From Rhipidocladum racemiflorum (lineage: Eukaryota > Streptophyta > Magnoliopsida > Poales > Poaceae), in NCBI GenBank assembly GCA_036346355.1, contig CM070581.1:8370001-8434000 (forward strand): DNA of 64,000 bases, written 5' to 3'. A program made the translations under genes and the position numbers. Of the stretch, positions 23,801 to 34,281 are shown in pieces (position 1 is the first letter of the stretch; every line of letters starts with the position of its first letter). The notes below the pieces were generated by a model. It saw nothing but the letters and a program-made list of their open reading frames with translations, was not told the origin of the DNA and did not search any database.

Positions 23801-23811
23801 AGCAAGCCTGA
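17892..23811 (+). CDS. NDUFS4: NADH dehydrogenase [ubiquinone] iron-sulfur protein 4, mitochondrial
   Basis: Accessory subunit (18 kDa type) of respiratory complex I, sitting in the matrix arm next to the NADH-oxidising module; it stabilises assembly and carries no cofactor itself. Five exons join in frame: 17892-18059, 19216-19304, 19815-19944, 20963-20992, 23752-23811. All introns are GT-AG, and the product is 158 aa. Residues 1 to about 27 are an Arg/Leu/Ser-rich mitochondrial targeting sequence (RRGLPSLGRALLSS). The conserved ETC_C1_NDUFS4 domain follows, with VVIYSPARTSSQQG, GRWKINF, WENPLMGWTSTGDP, FAEKHGWEY and YAENFKWRGPPK. The start is the first Met and gives a proper presequence. 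Length matches other plant copies. Exon 4 is only 30 nt. Intron 4 is long (2.76 kb) and holds a candidate Helitron. No disabling change is seen. The neighbour downstream is convergent. Confidence 0.96.
23071..23634 (+). mobile_element. Candidate non-autonomous Helitron in NDUFS4 intron 4
   Basis: Starts TCTATACCTATACTAATTAG directly after an A and ends GACTAG directly before a T, the A^T insertion pattern and TC...CTAG ends of Helitrons. A short GTGCGAATACAC hairpin-like string lies about 12 nt before the end, weaker than in typical Helitrons. The head is duplicated inside: TACTAATTAG plus ~90 following bases at 23081-23175 recur, diverged, at 23371-23466. Non-coding, 564 bp. Confidence 0.5.
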
Positions 23812-24417
23812 GCGTGTTGTCTTTGCATGTTGTGTGGAGTCGATCATAAGATGTTGTTTTCCCCTGTTCTTGCTTTTGATCAATATCCTCGTGCGATATA
23901 AGCTAGAACATGTCTTGATCAAACATGTAATAAGCATGCATTGCAATCAAACCGAGTACTACTCGTCTTCGCAGATGTTTGTTCAGTGATGAGCTTGCTT
24001 GTAACCTTTTCTCTCATTTCATAGAGCTCCCATTCTCGTTAAGATCTTTCTGCTAAACTAGTAAAAACATATCCAGCGTTGCTGTTATGCATTTCAGTTC
24101 TGACGTGACTAAGCTCTTGCCTAACTGCAATGCACATGCATTATGAATTGCAGATGCAATCACCAGTCGTTATCAACTGGAGCATAAGAGCAAACCAACT
24201 GACGCCAATTTCACCTGAGCACAGGTTACAATTTCCCTTGCATTCTCCAATCAACATCATATGTACTTGAGAACTTGGTCATGCATTCTATAAAGACTAC
24301 GCAAAAGAGGAAGCAGCTGGTCTACTTTGCTAACATGCACCTTGACCTGTGCACTTGGTTTCGCAAGCGCCACGCGGTAGTGTGGCAGGATGTATAAACT
24401 GCTCCGAGGTCTCTGTC
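23812..24417. other. Space between convergent genes
   Basis: Holds the 3' UTR of NDUFS4 on + and that of the minus-strand gene. No separate gene is visible. Polyadenylation sites are not determinable by eye; AT-rich stretches around 23830-24010 and 24060-24250 are candidates. Confidence 0.5.
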
Positions 24418-25404
24418 TCATGCATTGCCGGTGCGGTGGCTGACGCATGCATCGCCGGCGGTGCGAAACCTCCAGGTGAAGAGGTAGTCTCTGGACTCGC
24501 ACTGCAGCCGGCTGACGTCGCACGGTGCACGGATGGAAGACCGCTTGCCGTCGCGCTCCCACTCGATCTTCGCCGTGCACGAGAACCCCCCGCGGGACTC
24601 TGGCAGAGTCGCCGGCTCGGTCGCCACCAGCGCCACCTCGCCGCTGATCCTCCTCGACGCGGCGGCGGCCACGGCGTCCAGCCACGGGCACTCGGGCTGC
24701 CCCACCATCTGCTTGTACGCGTCGTTCACCAGCCGGACGCGGTTGCTAGAGTCGGAGACGACTGCCGGGAGCGCGTTCGACTCCAGCTCCCCCTCCACCT
24801 CCTGCGCCGTCTGCGAGGCGGCGGTGCGGCCCACGTCGACGGCACCGTCATGGATGGACTCCACGTGGATGGTGGAGCCCACGGGACGCACCGCCCGCGG
24901 CAAGATGACCTTGGGTTCCAGCAGCTTGCGCAGAAGGTCGCGCTCCACGGGGACGTCCCTCTCCTCGTCCTCCGCTGCCGCCACCTTGGACGGCAGCCTC
25001 GCCAGGTCCCCGGCAGTACTCGTGCTCCCCGGCGAGAACGACGCCTCAGAAAGGCATGCACCGCCCGGGACGGCCAAGGGCACATGCGCCCTCGTCGCCG
25101 TGGTGGCCACCACCACGTCCGGGGCCGCCACGCAACGGAGGGGCGCCGGGTACGCCGGCGCCCTCTTCCTCTTGGCAGCAGCCGGCGGGGAAACGGGCCC
25201 GACGCTCGGGCGCCCGCGCTTCCGCGCCCGGCACGGCCTGCTCTCCAGCTGGCACAGCACGCGGTTCGTGGCCAACCCGGAGCCACCCTCACCCGCCAGC
25301 ACCGCCGGCGACGTCTGCAGTGCCGGCTTTGGCGCGATGGGCCGGAACCTGGCCATGATCTCGTTGGCCTTGACGGCCGTGTCCACCTGCTGCACCATGG
25401 CCAT
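24418..25404 (-). CDS. Plant-specific protein of unknown function with AT-hook-like motif (possibly DUF7950 type)
   Basis: Single-exon frame of 328 aa on the minus strand; function unknown. The N-terminus has KANEIMARFRPIAPKPA (residues ~13-29), a motif I associate with a plant-only family annotated DUF7950; that name is from memory and unverified. Residues ~60-82 are basic: ARKRGRPSVG is an AT-hook-like core, followed by AAKRKRAP, which suggests nuclear location or DNA binding. The middle is acidic and Ala/Val-rich. The C-terminal half looks folded (residues ~215-315: SSNRVRLVNDAYKQMVGQPEC, then FSCTAKIEWERDG and DYLFTWRFR). The start chosen is the first Met of the frame; the CpG-rich sequence upstream suits a promoter. 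It is convergent with NDUFS4, with about 600 bp between stops. Longer + strand frames here are shadows caused by high GC. Confidence 0.75.
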   Translation of the reverse strand: MAMVQQVDTAVKANEIMARFRPIAPKPALQTSPAVLAGEGGSGLATNRVLCQLESRPCRARKRGRPSVGPVSPPAAAKRKRAPAYPAPLRCVAAPDVVVATTATRAHVPLAVPGGACLSEASFSPGSTSTAGDLARLPSKVAAAEDEERDVPVERDLLRKLLEPKVILPRAVRPVGSTIHVESIHDGAVDVGRTAASQTAQEVEGELESNALPAVVSDSSNRVRLVNDAYKQMVGQPECPWLDAVAAAASRRISGEVALVATEPATLPESRGGFSCTAKIEWERDGKRSSIRAPCDVSRLQCESRDYLFTWRFRTAGDACVSHRTGNA

Positions 25405-25845
25405 GGCACGGGGCTGGCGTAACGGCGGTGGGGTGGGGTGGGGTCAGTCGAGTCGACGGGACAGAGAGAGCGCGGCGTTGGGGCCCGGCGCCGAGCGGCT
25501 TAAGAAGGCGGGGGCGGCCAATCGGATGCGCGCAGAGCGAGGGGCACGTGGGAGGGCTGTGCGGGGTACGTGGGCGAGCGGGCGGGGACGCGGACGACAC
25601 GTAGGCGGAGGCGAGTCGCGGGGCGCGCGCTTTGGAGCCGGTTGGGATTCCAGCGGGAGGCGTGTGGGCGAGGCGGGCGTGTGGGCGAGGCCCTGCATGC
25701 GTGTCGCTTGGCCGCTTCAGCTCTCCCATCGGCGTTGCATTCTCGAGCGCCTCGTCCCCCGTGGTGCCTTCCGCGCGCGCGCCGCGGTTACTGGCCGGCG
25801 CGCTCTCAATTTATGGCGCGCGCGTGGCCGTTTACATTGTGGTGC
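25405..25845 (-). promoter_or_regulatory. GC-rich upstream region of the minus-strand gene
   Basis: CpG-dense sequence directly upstream of the start at 25404, containing the probable promoter and 5' UTR, as is usual for GC-rich grass genes. I see no clear TATA box. Open frames here are a by-product of base composition. Confidence 0.4.
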
Positions 25846-26214
25846 CTTGCTGTTTGTTACGGTTTAGATTTTTAGATTTTGATTTAAAGCTAGTTTTTTT
25901 AGTTTAATGAACTTTTAAGCCGTCTATTTTTAAATCAAGACATGCTGTTTGGTATCCTGATTTATTAATAGGTTAGATGGTATAGCTTATTGATGGAAAT
26001 TCTTGATTTATATATAATGGTATTTGATGAGTAATTTTAGAGACTTTTAGTGGCAAAGGGTTATTTCATCCAAAAAGCCCCAAAAAAGCTCATCTTGTCT
26101 GGCTTTTGACTTATATTTATACAGGATTTTAGTTTTTTTTTAAAATCCAGCTTAAAAACCAATCGTTTGTTTCGGCTTAATCTTTTTTATTTTAAGCTGA
26201 AATAAACACAGCCT
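25846..26214. mobile_element. MITE-like dispersed repeat, copy 2
   Basis: Similar over its whole ~370 bp to 2362-2748 in the same orientation, including TGTTTGTTACGGTTTAGATT at the left, GCAAAGGGTTATTTCATCC in the body and an inverted end reading GGCTGTGTTTATTTCAGC. It is non-coding and more AT-rich than copy 1. It lies just upstream of the promoter region of the minus-strand gene. The exact ends are uncertain by several bases. Confidence 0.6.
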
Positions 26215-26716
26215 AAGTAGTGTAATTAAGGGCTTTACTCTTCTTCTTTTCTTTGGTAATGAGTTTGGGTTAAAACTGCCTTTTTTGTATCGTGGCATCA
26301 TGCTGTGCATGTACATACTTACGCACATACGTACGTGCTTTTGAGAAATTTGTACGAAGTTGTGCGCCCAAAATAGCCTTCGTTCTAACTTTGTCCTTCT
26401 GTGTTTGGTACTAGCTTTTACCGTATCTACGTACGTACTTCTGTGTGGTAGAGTAATCTTGCCCACCACAACCAACTCGAACCGCCTAACGTTGATATAT
26501 CTGCACGTGTTGTTGATCGTATGGCATAGACTTTATATGTACATACAAATTTCGAGAGTAATCGGATGATCTAACTAGAACGACCGATGCTATCCTTCAA
26601 CTCATTAAAAGTTGGTGACGAAGAGCCTTGAGCACGTGTCGCCCAACGAGACCGGATTATAACGCTCGCAGACTGTCACCGCTACATTTGTCTATATGAT
26701 TTTATAAGTATCTATT

Positions 26717-26718
<2 letters not shown>

Positions 26719-26802
<84 letters not shown>
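26719..26802. repeat. (TA)n microsatellite
   Basis: About 84 bases of TA repeats with two small interruptions. It resumes at 27342-27365 on the other side of the Helitron, so the two parts were probably one tract before insertion. Confidence 0.92.
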
Positions 26803-26803
<1 letters not shown>

Positions 26804-27341
26804 CTTAACTATTATAAGAATGAGTTGGTGGTGATGGTGAGTCTGCCAGGCCGTTCTTGGGCCAGAATAGTAAGAGCCTACTCCCTCTGTCCCACAAAGA
26901 GTGCATTTCTAGGATTTTTAAGACAGATTAGTGTGCAAGGTAAATGACTAATGTGACCCTCATTACTCTATACATAAGTATGGTGGTGCTTCGGTTTCCA
27001 CAAGCACTTAAATGAGCATGCATACACTTACAGCTGGGCCCTACAGACTAAAGATGCACTCTTTATGGGACAAAATTTGAACACTAGAAATGCACTCTTT
27101 GTGGGACAGAGGGAGTAAGGCCTAGTAGGTGAGGAATTCCGTAGCTATTTGCTGTTTGTTTAGCTTTATTTGCATTTCATTGTATTCACTTGTTCAGTGA
27201 TTCTTTAGTAGCGGATCTCAAATAAGTGATAGCTCAAGTTTTAAATTCTCGTTTTTTTTTTTTTTTTTTTTTTTAAGAGTTTAGAACTTGTGGTGTCATC
27301 ATCTATTTGGGATCCGTTGCAACGCACGGGCACTTTACTAG
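26803..27341 (+). mobile_element. Non-autonomous Helitron inserted in a (TA)n tract
   Basis: Starts TCTTAACTATTATAAGAATG immediately after A and ends in CTAG (27338-27341) immediately before T. An imperfect hairpin CCGTTGCAACGCACGG lies about 8 nt upstream of the CTAG. These three features (TC start, 3' hairpin, CTAG end in an A^T site without target duplication) define Helitrons. It is 539 bp, of which 235 bp is a nested Stowaway MITE. A poly-T run lies at about 27250-27274. No coding capacity. Confidence 0.85.
26881..27115. mobile_element. Stowaway-type (Tc1/mariner) MITE
   Basis: 235 bp with terminal inverted repeats CTCCCTCTGTCCCACAAAGA and, inverted from the right, CTCCCTCTGTCCCACAAAGA, a perfect 20-nt match. 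It is flanked by the TA duplication at 26879-26880 and 27116-27117. CTCCCTC ends and a TA target are the signature of Stowaway MITEs in grasses. It lies inside the Helitron. Confidence 0.95.
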
Positions 27342-27965
27342 TATATATATATATATATATATATAAAGCCTTTTCCATACTCCCACCTTATACTCCTTTA
27401 TCACTTTCAGTATACTTCAATAATAATTCTAAGATACTACAAATTCGTGGTAGAAATGTTTTAAGTAGAATCATAATCACTGTCTGGAAACCGTTTGACT
27501 AGCTGTCTAGATTCTGTGAATCATGGTGGAACGGGGTTTAGAGTGATTCGGCCTCGGCGTGGAAAAAGAAGAAACGTTCCGAGATGAATCGTTTCGAGAT
27601 TTAGCCCGTTTGGCTGGGTTTCTCCCAGATTCTAGTAGAAACGGTTCGATTCCAAGTTGCCAAACGGGACCTTAGATTTAGTATTTTGTTATTTTGTGCG
27701 TATGATAATTAAGCTGTGAATAAATATAACGAAAACGAAAGAATCACATAAAATGGAGTCAAGGAGTATTACCATGGTAGCAGGGAGTGGTACGGTGGTT
27801 AATATTTTGGCGCGCGGTGAAGCGGTAAATACAGCCGGTGTCACGTACTCCTACGGTCCTACTACTACTACATACGATCGATATACATACTCCTCCTTGC
27901 ACACGAAACAACAGACCAGAGCATTACACGTGGAATGTGCATGTGTCCTAACTGTAAGCCTGTAA
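27342..27965. other. Intergenic; possible small MITE at about 27486-27674
   Basis: Begins with the remaining (TA)n tract (27342-27365). A ~190-bp block at 27486-27674 starts CCGTTTGACTAGCTG and, inverted from its right end, reads CCCGTTTGGCAACTTGG, a weak inverted-repeat pair that suggests a small DNA transposon. No target duplication is clear. No gene seen. Confidence 0.35.
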
Positions 27966-28247
27966 GGGCATCTGCAATGGTGCCACTTCAGCTTACTATA
28001 AGGATGCCAACTCAGTATTTTGTTTAGGTGGATGAGAGGAAAAGAAGAGAGAGATATAGATTGACTACTAACTTATAGTCAGGCTATAGCTGATTCCAAG
28101 GCATTTATCACCTCTTACATATGAGTCCATATTTAATTTTGTAGACAATGTTATAGTTAGTCCATTAGAGAGGTTATCTATTAGCTATCTATAAATGATA
28201 TGTACATTTTTTATAGCTAGTAGTTGACTACACTATTACAGATGCCC
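27966..28247. mobile_element. Tourist/PIF-like MITE
   Basis: 282 bp. Left end GGGCATCTGCAATGGTG and inverted right end GGGCATCTGTAATAGTG form a terminal inverted repeat. The flanking triplets are TAA (27963-27965) and TAG (28248-28250), close to the TWA duplication of PIF/Harbinger with one mismatch. Non-coding and AT-rich inside. Confidence 0.75.
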
Positions 28248-29778
28248 TAGTAAGCCAGCAACGGGCGTGCTAGCCGGGGCCGCGCGCGCTTCTACCCCCG
28301 CCCGAGAAACAAACTTTTTTGGACGCTACTGGTGCGATTTTATAAAGCCGCCCTGTTTGCATGCACGGCATGTGCTGTGCGCCGTGGCGACCGGACGGGA
28401 AGGTGGCGCGACGAGTGGCGGCGCTGCGATTGGCGGGCGGGCGCGCGCAGGCCCGGCGAGTGGCGGGAGGTGAAGAGCGCGCGCGTCGCGAGGCGCTGCG
28501 ATGCGGCATGCATGAGCTAAGCATGGGGCTCCTCGTGGCTGCCTGCGCGCGGCGGTACAGCTGGTGCGTCTGGCTGTGCGAATGACGACGCTGCCGTTAA
28601 TGCTTCTGCTGCTGCGATCCGCGCATGATGTATGCCTGCATGCCCTCGTATGCGCAAGTGGCAGATGATGGCTCCGTTCCTCGGCAGATGGCGTTTTAGC
28701 CTTTTGCACATCATACTGCAGGAGGCTATATTAATTTTTTATTAGGTTATTTATTGTTATTAATAGTGTTTATTACGCTAGCATACGGCGGCAGAACTAG
28801 AAAATTTTTGTTAGAAGCGTATACTTCACACGTACAACTTTACAGTCTTGTACAAAGAGGTAATCCTATAGCACATTTTAAATTTTTGGGCCGTAGTTCC
28901 ACCTAGGGCAAATCCATCGGGGAGGGGGAGCGTCATCAGGCTGAAGCCTACCCTCTGGCCTCTAGCCGGCGTCGGTACCCCCTACGCCGGTACCCTCCTC
29001 GCCCGATGGCCATGGCTTCTAGCCCTCTGTAGGTCGGCTGAAACACGGGAATAAGAAATAGAAGAAGAAACATATTTGAAAGAAGTGAACCTTTGTCAAA
29101 GCCCACAATGCCCAAATGTGGTCTAACAAGTATAATCAACATTCCACAGCTTCAATCAACCTAGGTTCACAAAATCCCCAAATCAATTGAATGAGAGAAG
29201 CGAGAGCACAAGAGCAAACCTGGCACTGGCGGGCAATAGTGCGACAAGTGGGGCTGCTAGAAGGAGGACCGAGGTGCGCAAAAGAGGAGTACCGGAGAGG
29301 CCAAGGCTCAGGGCCACCGGGCAATGGGGAGAGGAGCCGCCGGGAAGAGGACCGAGGCCAGGCGGACCGGGGAGGTGCGAGGAGGGCTAGAGGCCAGGTG
29401 ATCGAGTGGATCCGTGGGCCCATGGAGCCATAGTCTGAAGGTCTGGATTTGGAGGGGGAGGAGAGGACCAAGGGCCAGGGCGAGTTGGCGAGGCCGAGGA
29501 GGGGGGACCAAGGGGGAGCCGGCACGGCGAGGAAGGAGAGCAGATAGTAGGGGAGGAGTATAGAGGCTGGAGAGGGGAGCGGAGCTGAGGATGAGGAAGT
29601 GTGTGGTGGAGGCTAGGTCGATGACATCCATGTAGATATATACATATTTTTTTCATTATTTGCTTGCTCTGTGTACAATATACTATATGGTGTGTATAGT
29701 GTATAGCGTACGACCAATTAGCCATATTATATATTGCTAAAATACTTAATTATACATATATACTCTAGTATATATAAT
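28248..29778. other. Intergenic with two GC-rich islands
   Basis: 28260-28700 is CpG-dense and 29180-29600 is purine-rich on +. Both hold short frames on several strands, none with a recognisable domain and none with a consistent exon model. 28730-29180 is ordinary intergenic sequence. I cannot support a gene. A captured gene fragment or an old transposon interior is possible. Confidence 0.45.
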
Positions 29779-30520
29779 TGTCGATGTTCAAGACCAAGGA
29801 CTCTCTAGATCGAGCTTACGAATGTAATTTCGGTTGTCTTTGTCTAACAAATAAAAGATTGAAAAGAGTAGGTAATGGGATTCTATTTTTATTGAGTCAC
29901 GTATGTTTCATAGAGTACAGACTTTTAAATAGAGTACTAAAAAACCAACACTAATCTTTTGTACTTAATCTTGACCATGATTCGTTGAATCCTTGCGGAA
30001 GCATCCTATTTATAGCAGACGAATAGATGGCAATTGTCATCTTTTGAAAGGTGTCTTCCTGCCAAAAGATGTCTTCTCGTCAAAAGGTGTATTATCGCTG
30101 AAGAGACATCTTCTCGCTAGAGAGGTGTCTTTTCGTAGGGAGTAACTTTCAATCAGTTGTCTGTACCTATTAGAAAAAGAGTTTTTTGCGCGCTAGTCCT
30201 ATGCGGAGGTGACTTCCTTCCCGACCTCGACCAGGTCGGGGCGAAGGCTTATCCCATATCTGACATGTATGCTGGTCGGGGTAACTAGGGCATACCGTAC
30301 CTTCGACTAGTGCTTTGTACACTGGTCGGGAATATTTTCACGTCATTAAATTTAACTTTGGTTGGAATGGTAGCTAGTAATAGGCCTTGGGCTATGTTTT
30401 TACTTTATGGGCCTTTTTTTCATTTATAACTGCGTGGGCCCATAATTAATTAAGGATATATTTGTAAAAAACCCACCTGTTTTTACCTATAATAAATTGG
30501 GATGTTAGTATCGTCTATCA
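29779..30520 (-). mobile_element. Probable solo LTR
   Basis: On the minus strand it runs TGATAGACGATACTAAC to ATCGACA, so it has TG...CA ends. It holds a TATA box (CTATAAATA, at about 30005-30013) followed ~120 bp later by AATAAA-type signals, the order expected in an LTR. There is no partner copy and no internal region in the window. The flanking pentamers (ATAAT, ATTTT) match only partly, so the boundaries are provisional. Confidence 0.5.
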
Positions 30521-33500
30521 ATTTTTCGTTAAAAGACCAATATGACTAACTCAAAATCGACGATGCTCGAACTCAAGAGTACCAAAATTCAAACAGTACA
30601 ATCGATCCCTTAATAAAAACATGATAAACTGCAATGTTAAGCCAATTGTACTTGAACTTAACAATAGATTTCATGGATATTTAGATTGTCACGAATCATT
30701 AAATTTTATTAGAAGTGCATATTACTATAATTTCTTTCTTCATCATTTCCATATGCCAAATACGTAAAACATTATCTCATGAGTTTATTCTTGTGAGAAT
30801 AATAAGAATAAATGCACCAACACAAGTCTTGTTATAAGATCCAATATTATAAATCAAAACACACTCTTTAATACTGGCACACATGTAATTTACTTTTAGA
30901 ATAAAATCTTGGCACCTTCAATTCTAAACATAACAATATTGTTAAACTTGAAATATGAATATTAATTTGCAAGCCCCTCTAACATTAAACCATATATTGG
31001 AGTAACTTCAAAGCACACCAACATACAGAAAAACATTTGCTTGCAAAGAGATAAATCGGTGTTGTCCATAAAATAAAACGATACATGCAAAAGTAATCCA
31101 AAAAGATTGTCTTATGATAAACATAAATTATCACATGTCATTAATTACGTCTTTAATCATAATTAAGAGTTTAAAATTTATGTACACCCACATAAAGGTA
31201 TATATATTGTTGCATGGATATGCAGGCACGTAAACAATAGTTCAGTTAATAAATCATAATAAAATAAATGACAGTAAACACAACCTGAGCAACACACACA
31301 CACACAGAGATATATATATATATGCAAATTTCATCAATATATACATTCATATACACATAAACTGGACACAACCAAAATAAAAAATCTCATCCACATAATT
31401 AAAACATCCAACTTATGCATCTTTATTCCAGGGCAGCACAAACAATCCAACACATCGAAATTACCCAACAAATTGAAATAAGAGCAAGAGACATTAGTAC
31501 AAATAACATGTCAGAATTTACATGAGACTTTTTGCTCTCAAACACTTCATGCAAACTACAATCCAAACTTCACAAGATAAAGATTTCAGCTCGGTTCTAA
31601 AAAATTTATAAAGAAAAACATTTCTATTCACATTTAACACCCTGCCTAACTCTACACTTTGGACCACAAGCTGTACATGTCTTTTTCTCTCCAACCCTCT
31701 GTTCAGGTAGGTGGAAAGGAAGGGAGTATGCATGCCTTCCACATGCCCTTCCCTCTATTCCAGCCCCTAGTTTCACCCAGCCCATCCTACCAAATCAACT
31801 CCCTCTCTTAGCCCTTCGGTGCACAGACAGGTGGCAGGGCAGGGGGAATGCATGCCCTCCACCTACCGCTGGCTCTCTTGCTTCTAGCCTACGGTTTAGC
31901 CCTCCCAAAGCCTGGTCTCACAACCAGCAATGTCGGTTATGATGGCAATATAAAAGCAAGTAAAATGGCAGTACACCCTAAGTCTTACTACTACTCATGA
32001 GAGTACTCACTGTCCTCCTGGCTACATGGAGCAAGCCAGATAAGGGAAGGAATTAAGGCGATGGTCATATGCCCCTTTCCTCTTCTCGTGCCACCCTCTC
32101 CCACATCATCTTCACTGCACACAAAAGGTGCCACCCATTAGTTTTAGGCACTCTTCTCCCTTTTCCCATTAAATGAAAATAAATGCTACTCATTTAGGTT
32201 AATTAAAACACATATCAGCATCTCAAACAAACTAAGCCTCTTCTATGATCAGAGCTACATAACATGATTATATGCTTTGGTATTCCCTTCTTTTGGACAG
32301 AGGATTCAGAAACATATAACACACGAATATGCATACATCCCATTTTAACATCCAGAGCAGTCTATACTAAAGCAAGATCACAAGGGTCACCTAGACTGAG
32401 ATGGAATTTAATGAGAACACAACGAAAGGTTAAACCATATACCATTAGAAAAATGCCTGTAACATAATAACCTTGATGCACACACTGTCACAATCAAGGA
32501 CATGTGAAAAATTAATCAAACACCATCCTCAAGCTAAAAAATACAGATATTAGAAACCTTCCTTTTTCAACATTAGATCATCTTAATAGCTAGATACGTG
32601 TGCTTGTATTAATCACAACATGCAAGGACCAAATGTCTAGCTCATACATAAATAATCACAAAAGAACTCAGTATACCAGTATACGAAGTCTAATGTTAGA
32701 AATTTCTAGCCCACAATCCATTTGGACATAAATCACATTATAAAAGCTACAACTAATGTTGGCTCAGTCTGAAAATGGAGCAAGTAGTACACTAGTAATA
32801 CATGCGAGGAGATCGGGCACTTAGCTTGTGGGAGCAAATGGGGGAGCTGGCCAGAAAAGGGGCGATCACCATCTCCCTTCCTCTACCACTCACTTCATTT
32901 TTTGCCCCTGCATTCACTAGGTGCCCATCATTAGAATAAATTACCTTTTTCTTTCAACATGCATAAATAGTTCATGGTAACAACAAATAGTTATTATACC
33001 ATTAACTCACTATTAACAGTTATGTCCAACTTCAAACTGGATAATGAAGTGACTAAAGCACAATGTGAAGATTAAAGAAGACCTCAAATTTTAGCAACAA
33101 CACGATCATGTACAGAACTCCATAATCAGTATAGTAATGATGACCCCATATGCACTAAGGAAATAAACAACTCCCATTTTTAATGATTACAAGATAATCA
33201 TGCAAAATTAAGCACAAGCTGTGAACATATGCACAGATCAAACGAACATGCTGACACTCTGTATAATAGGAGATAATTAAGTAATATAGTGCTAATATAA
33301 GCGTTTCCAGCAACAACGATACACGAGAACTAAACACTTTCTAAGCCTTAATCATAAATATACAAAACTTCAAACACAGGCATTACTCTTTGCCCCTAGA
33401 GTTTAAGACTGATATACATGTTTATTGTAATCTCAATGCACAAAGACCAGTTCTTTAGGCGTCACACCACTTCATCACAAAAAAATATGCATAAACCAAA

Positions 33501-34276
33501 TATGCATGTAATATTTTCGGCCAATGACAATGTACTAAAACAAGCACAAGGATAAACATTTTAATGTACTTGATTCATATTATATATTAATACAATTCCA
33601 TAAGTGTTCGGCATGCATGTGTAATAAGTATAACCAATAAGCACCGAATCTAGTAAAGAAAATGGTGCTAGAATGAGTACACTTCCTATCATGAGCATAT
33701 GAACCGTCAATACAACATATCCATCTGAGCCAAAAATGCAAACATTACTAATTTCCCCCTCCTTAACATTGGATCATCTCATAAGGCATTCATGCATACA
33801 CCAGGGCCAGACTCTGGCTCATGCACAAACTATCACATAAGAACCTAGCAAATAAGAGTATAAGGGCATATACTACATACCCTAACTCAGTCAAATTGTG
33901 GGCATAAAATCGAATAATGAAATCTACAACTTGTCTGCTCAATCTGAGACTCCTAGCCGTGGCCAAGCCATGGATGGGGGGGGGGAGGGATTTGCAGCGC
34001 AACCATCGGGAGCGGCCGAGGAGCTATCAGTGCCGAAGGGGATTGCTAGAGTCCCGTGGATCCGGTGACCTAGCCACATAAAAAGGGAGAAGAAGGGGAT
34101 GAGTGGGAGAAGGAAAAGAAGAGTGACTTCGGGGTGCTTAGCTCGGGGTTGTAGGAGCCAACGAGGTTGGGGTGGGCCAGGCAGGTCGGCTGGACCGATC
34201 GCGCGGCTGGGCCGGATTAGGTGGGCTGATCGAGCGAGCCATAAGAGGGGTGAGGTTATGTGGACTTTGGGCCTAA
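30521..34276. other. Long AT-rich non-coding stretch
   Basis: No protein similarity recognised. A ~100-bp block with 'GCATGCC(T/C)TCCAC' and 'CCAGCCC' phrases at about 31690-31790 is partly repeated at 31810-31910. A short purine-rich, GC-richer patch is at 33960-34270 and includes a G run at 33976-33986. It could be the interior of an old retroelement whose ends I cannot identify. Confidence 0.5.
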
Positions 34277-34281
34277 AACAG

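Noticed and set aside
24349..25867. Two + strand frames of 357 and 444 codons
   Set aside because: Shadows of the minus-strand 328-aa gene and its GC-rich promoter. Codon composition is unnatural and no domain is visible.
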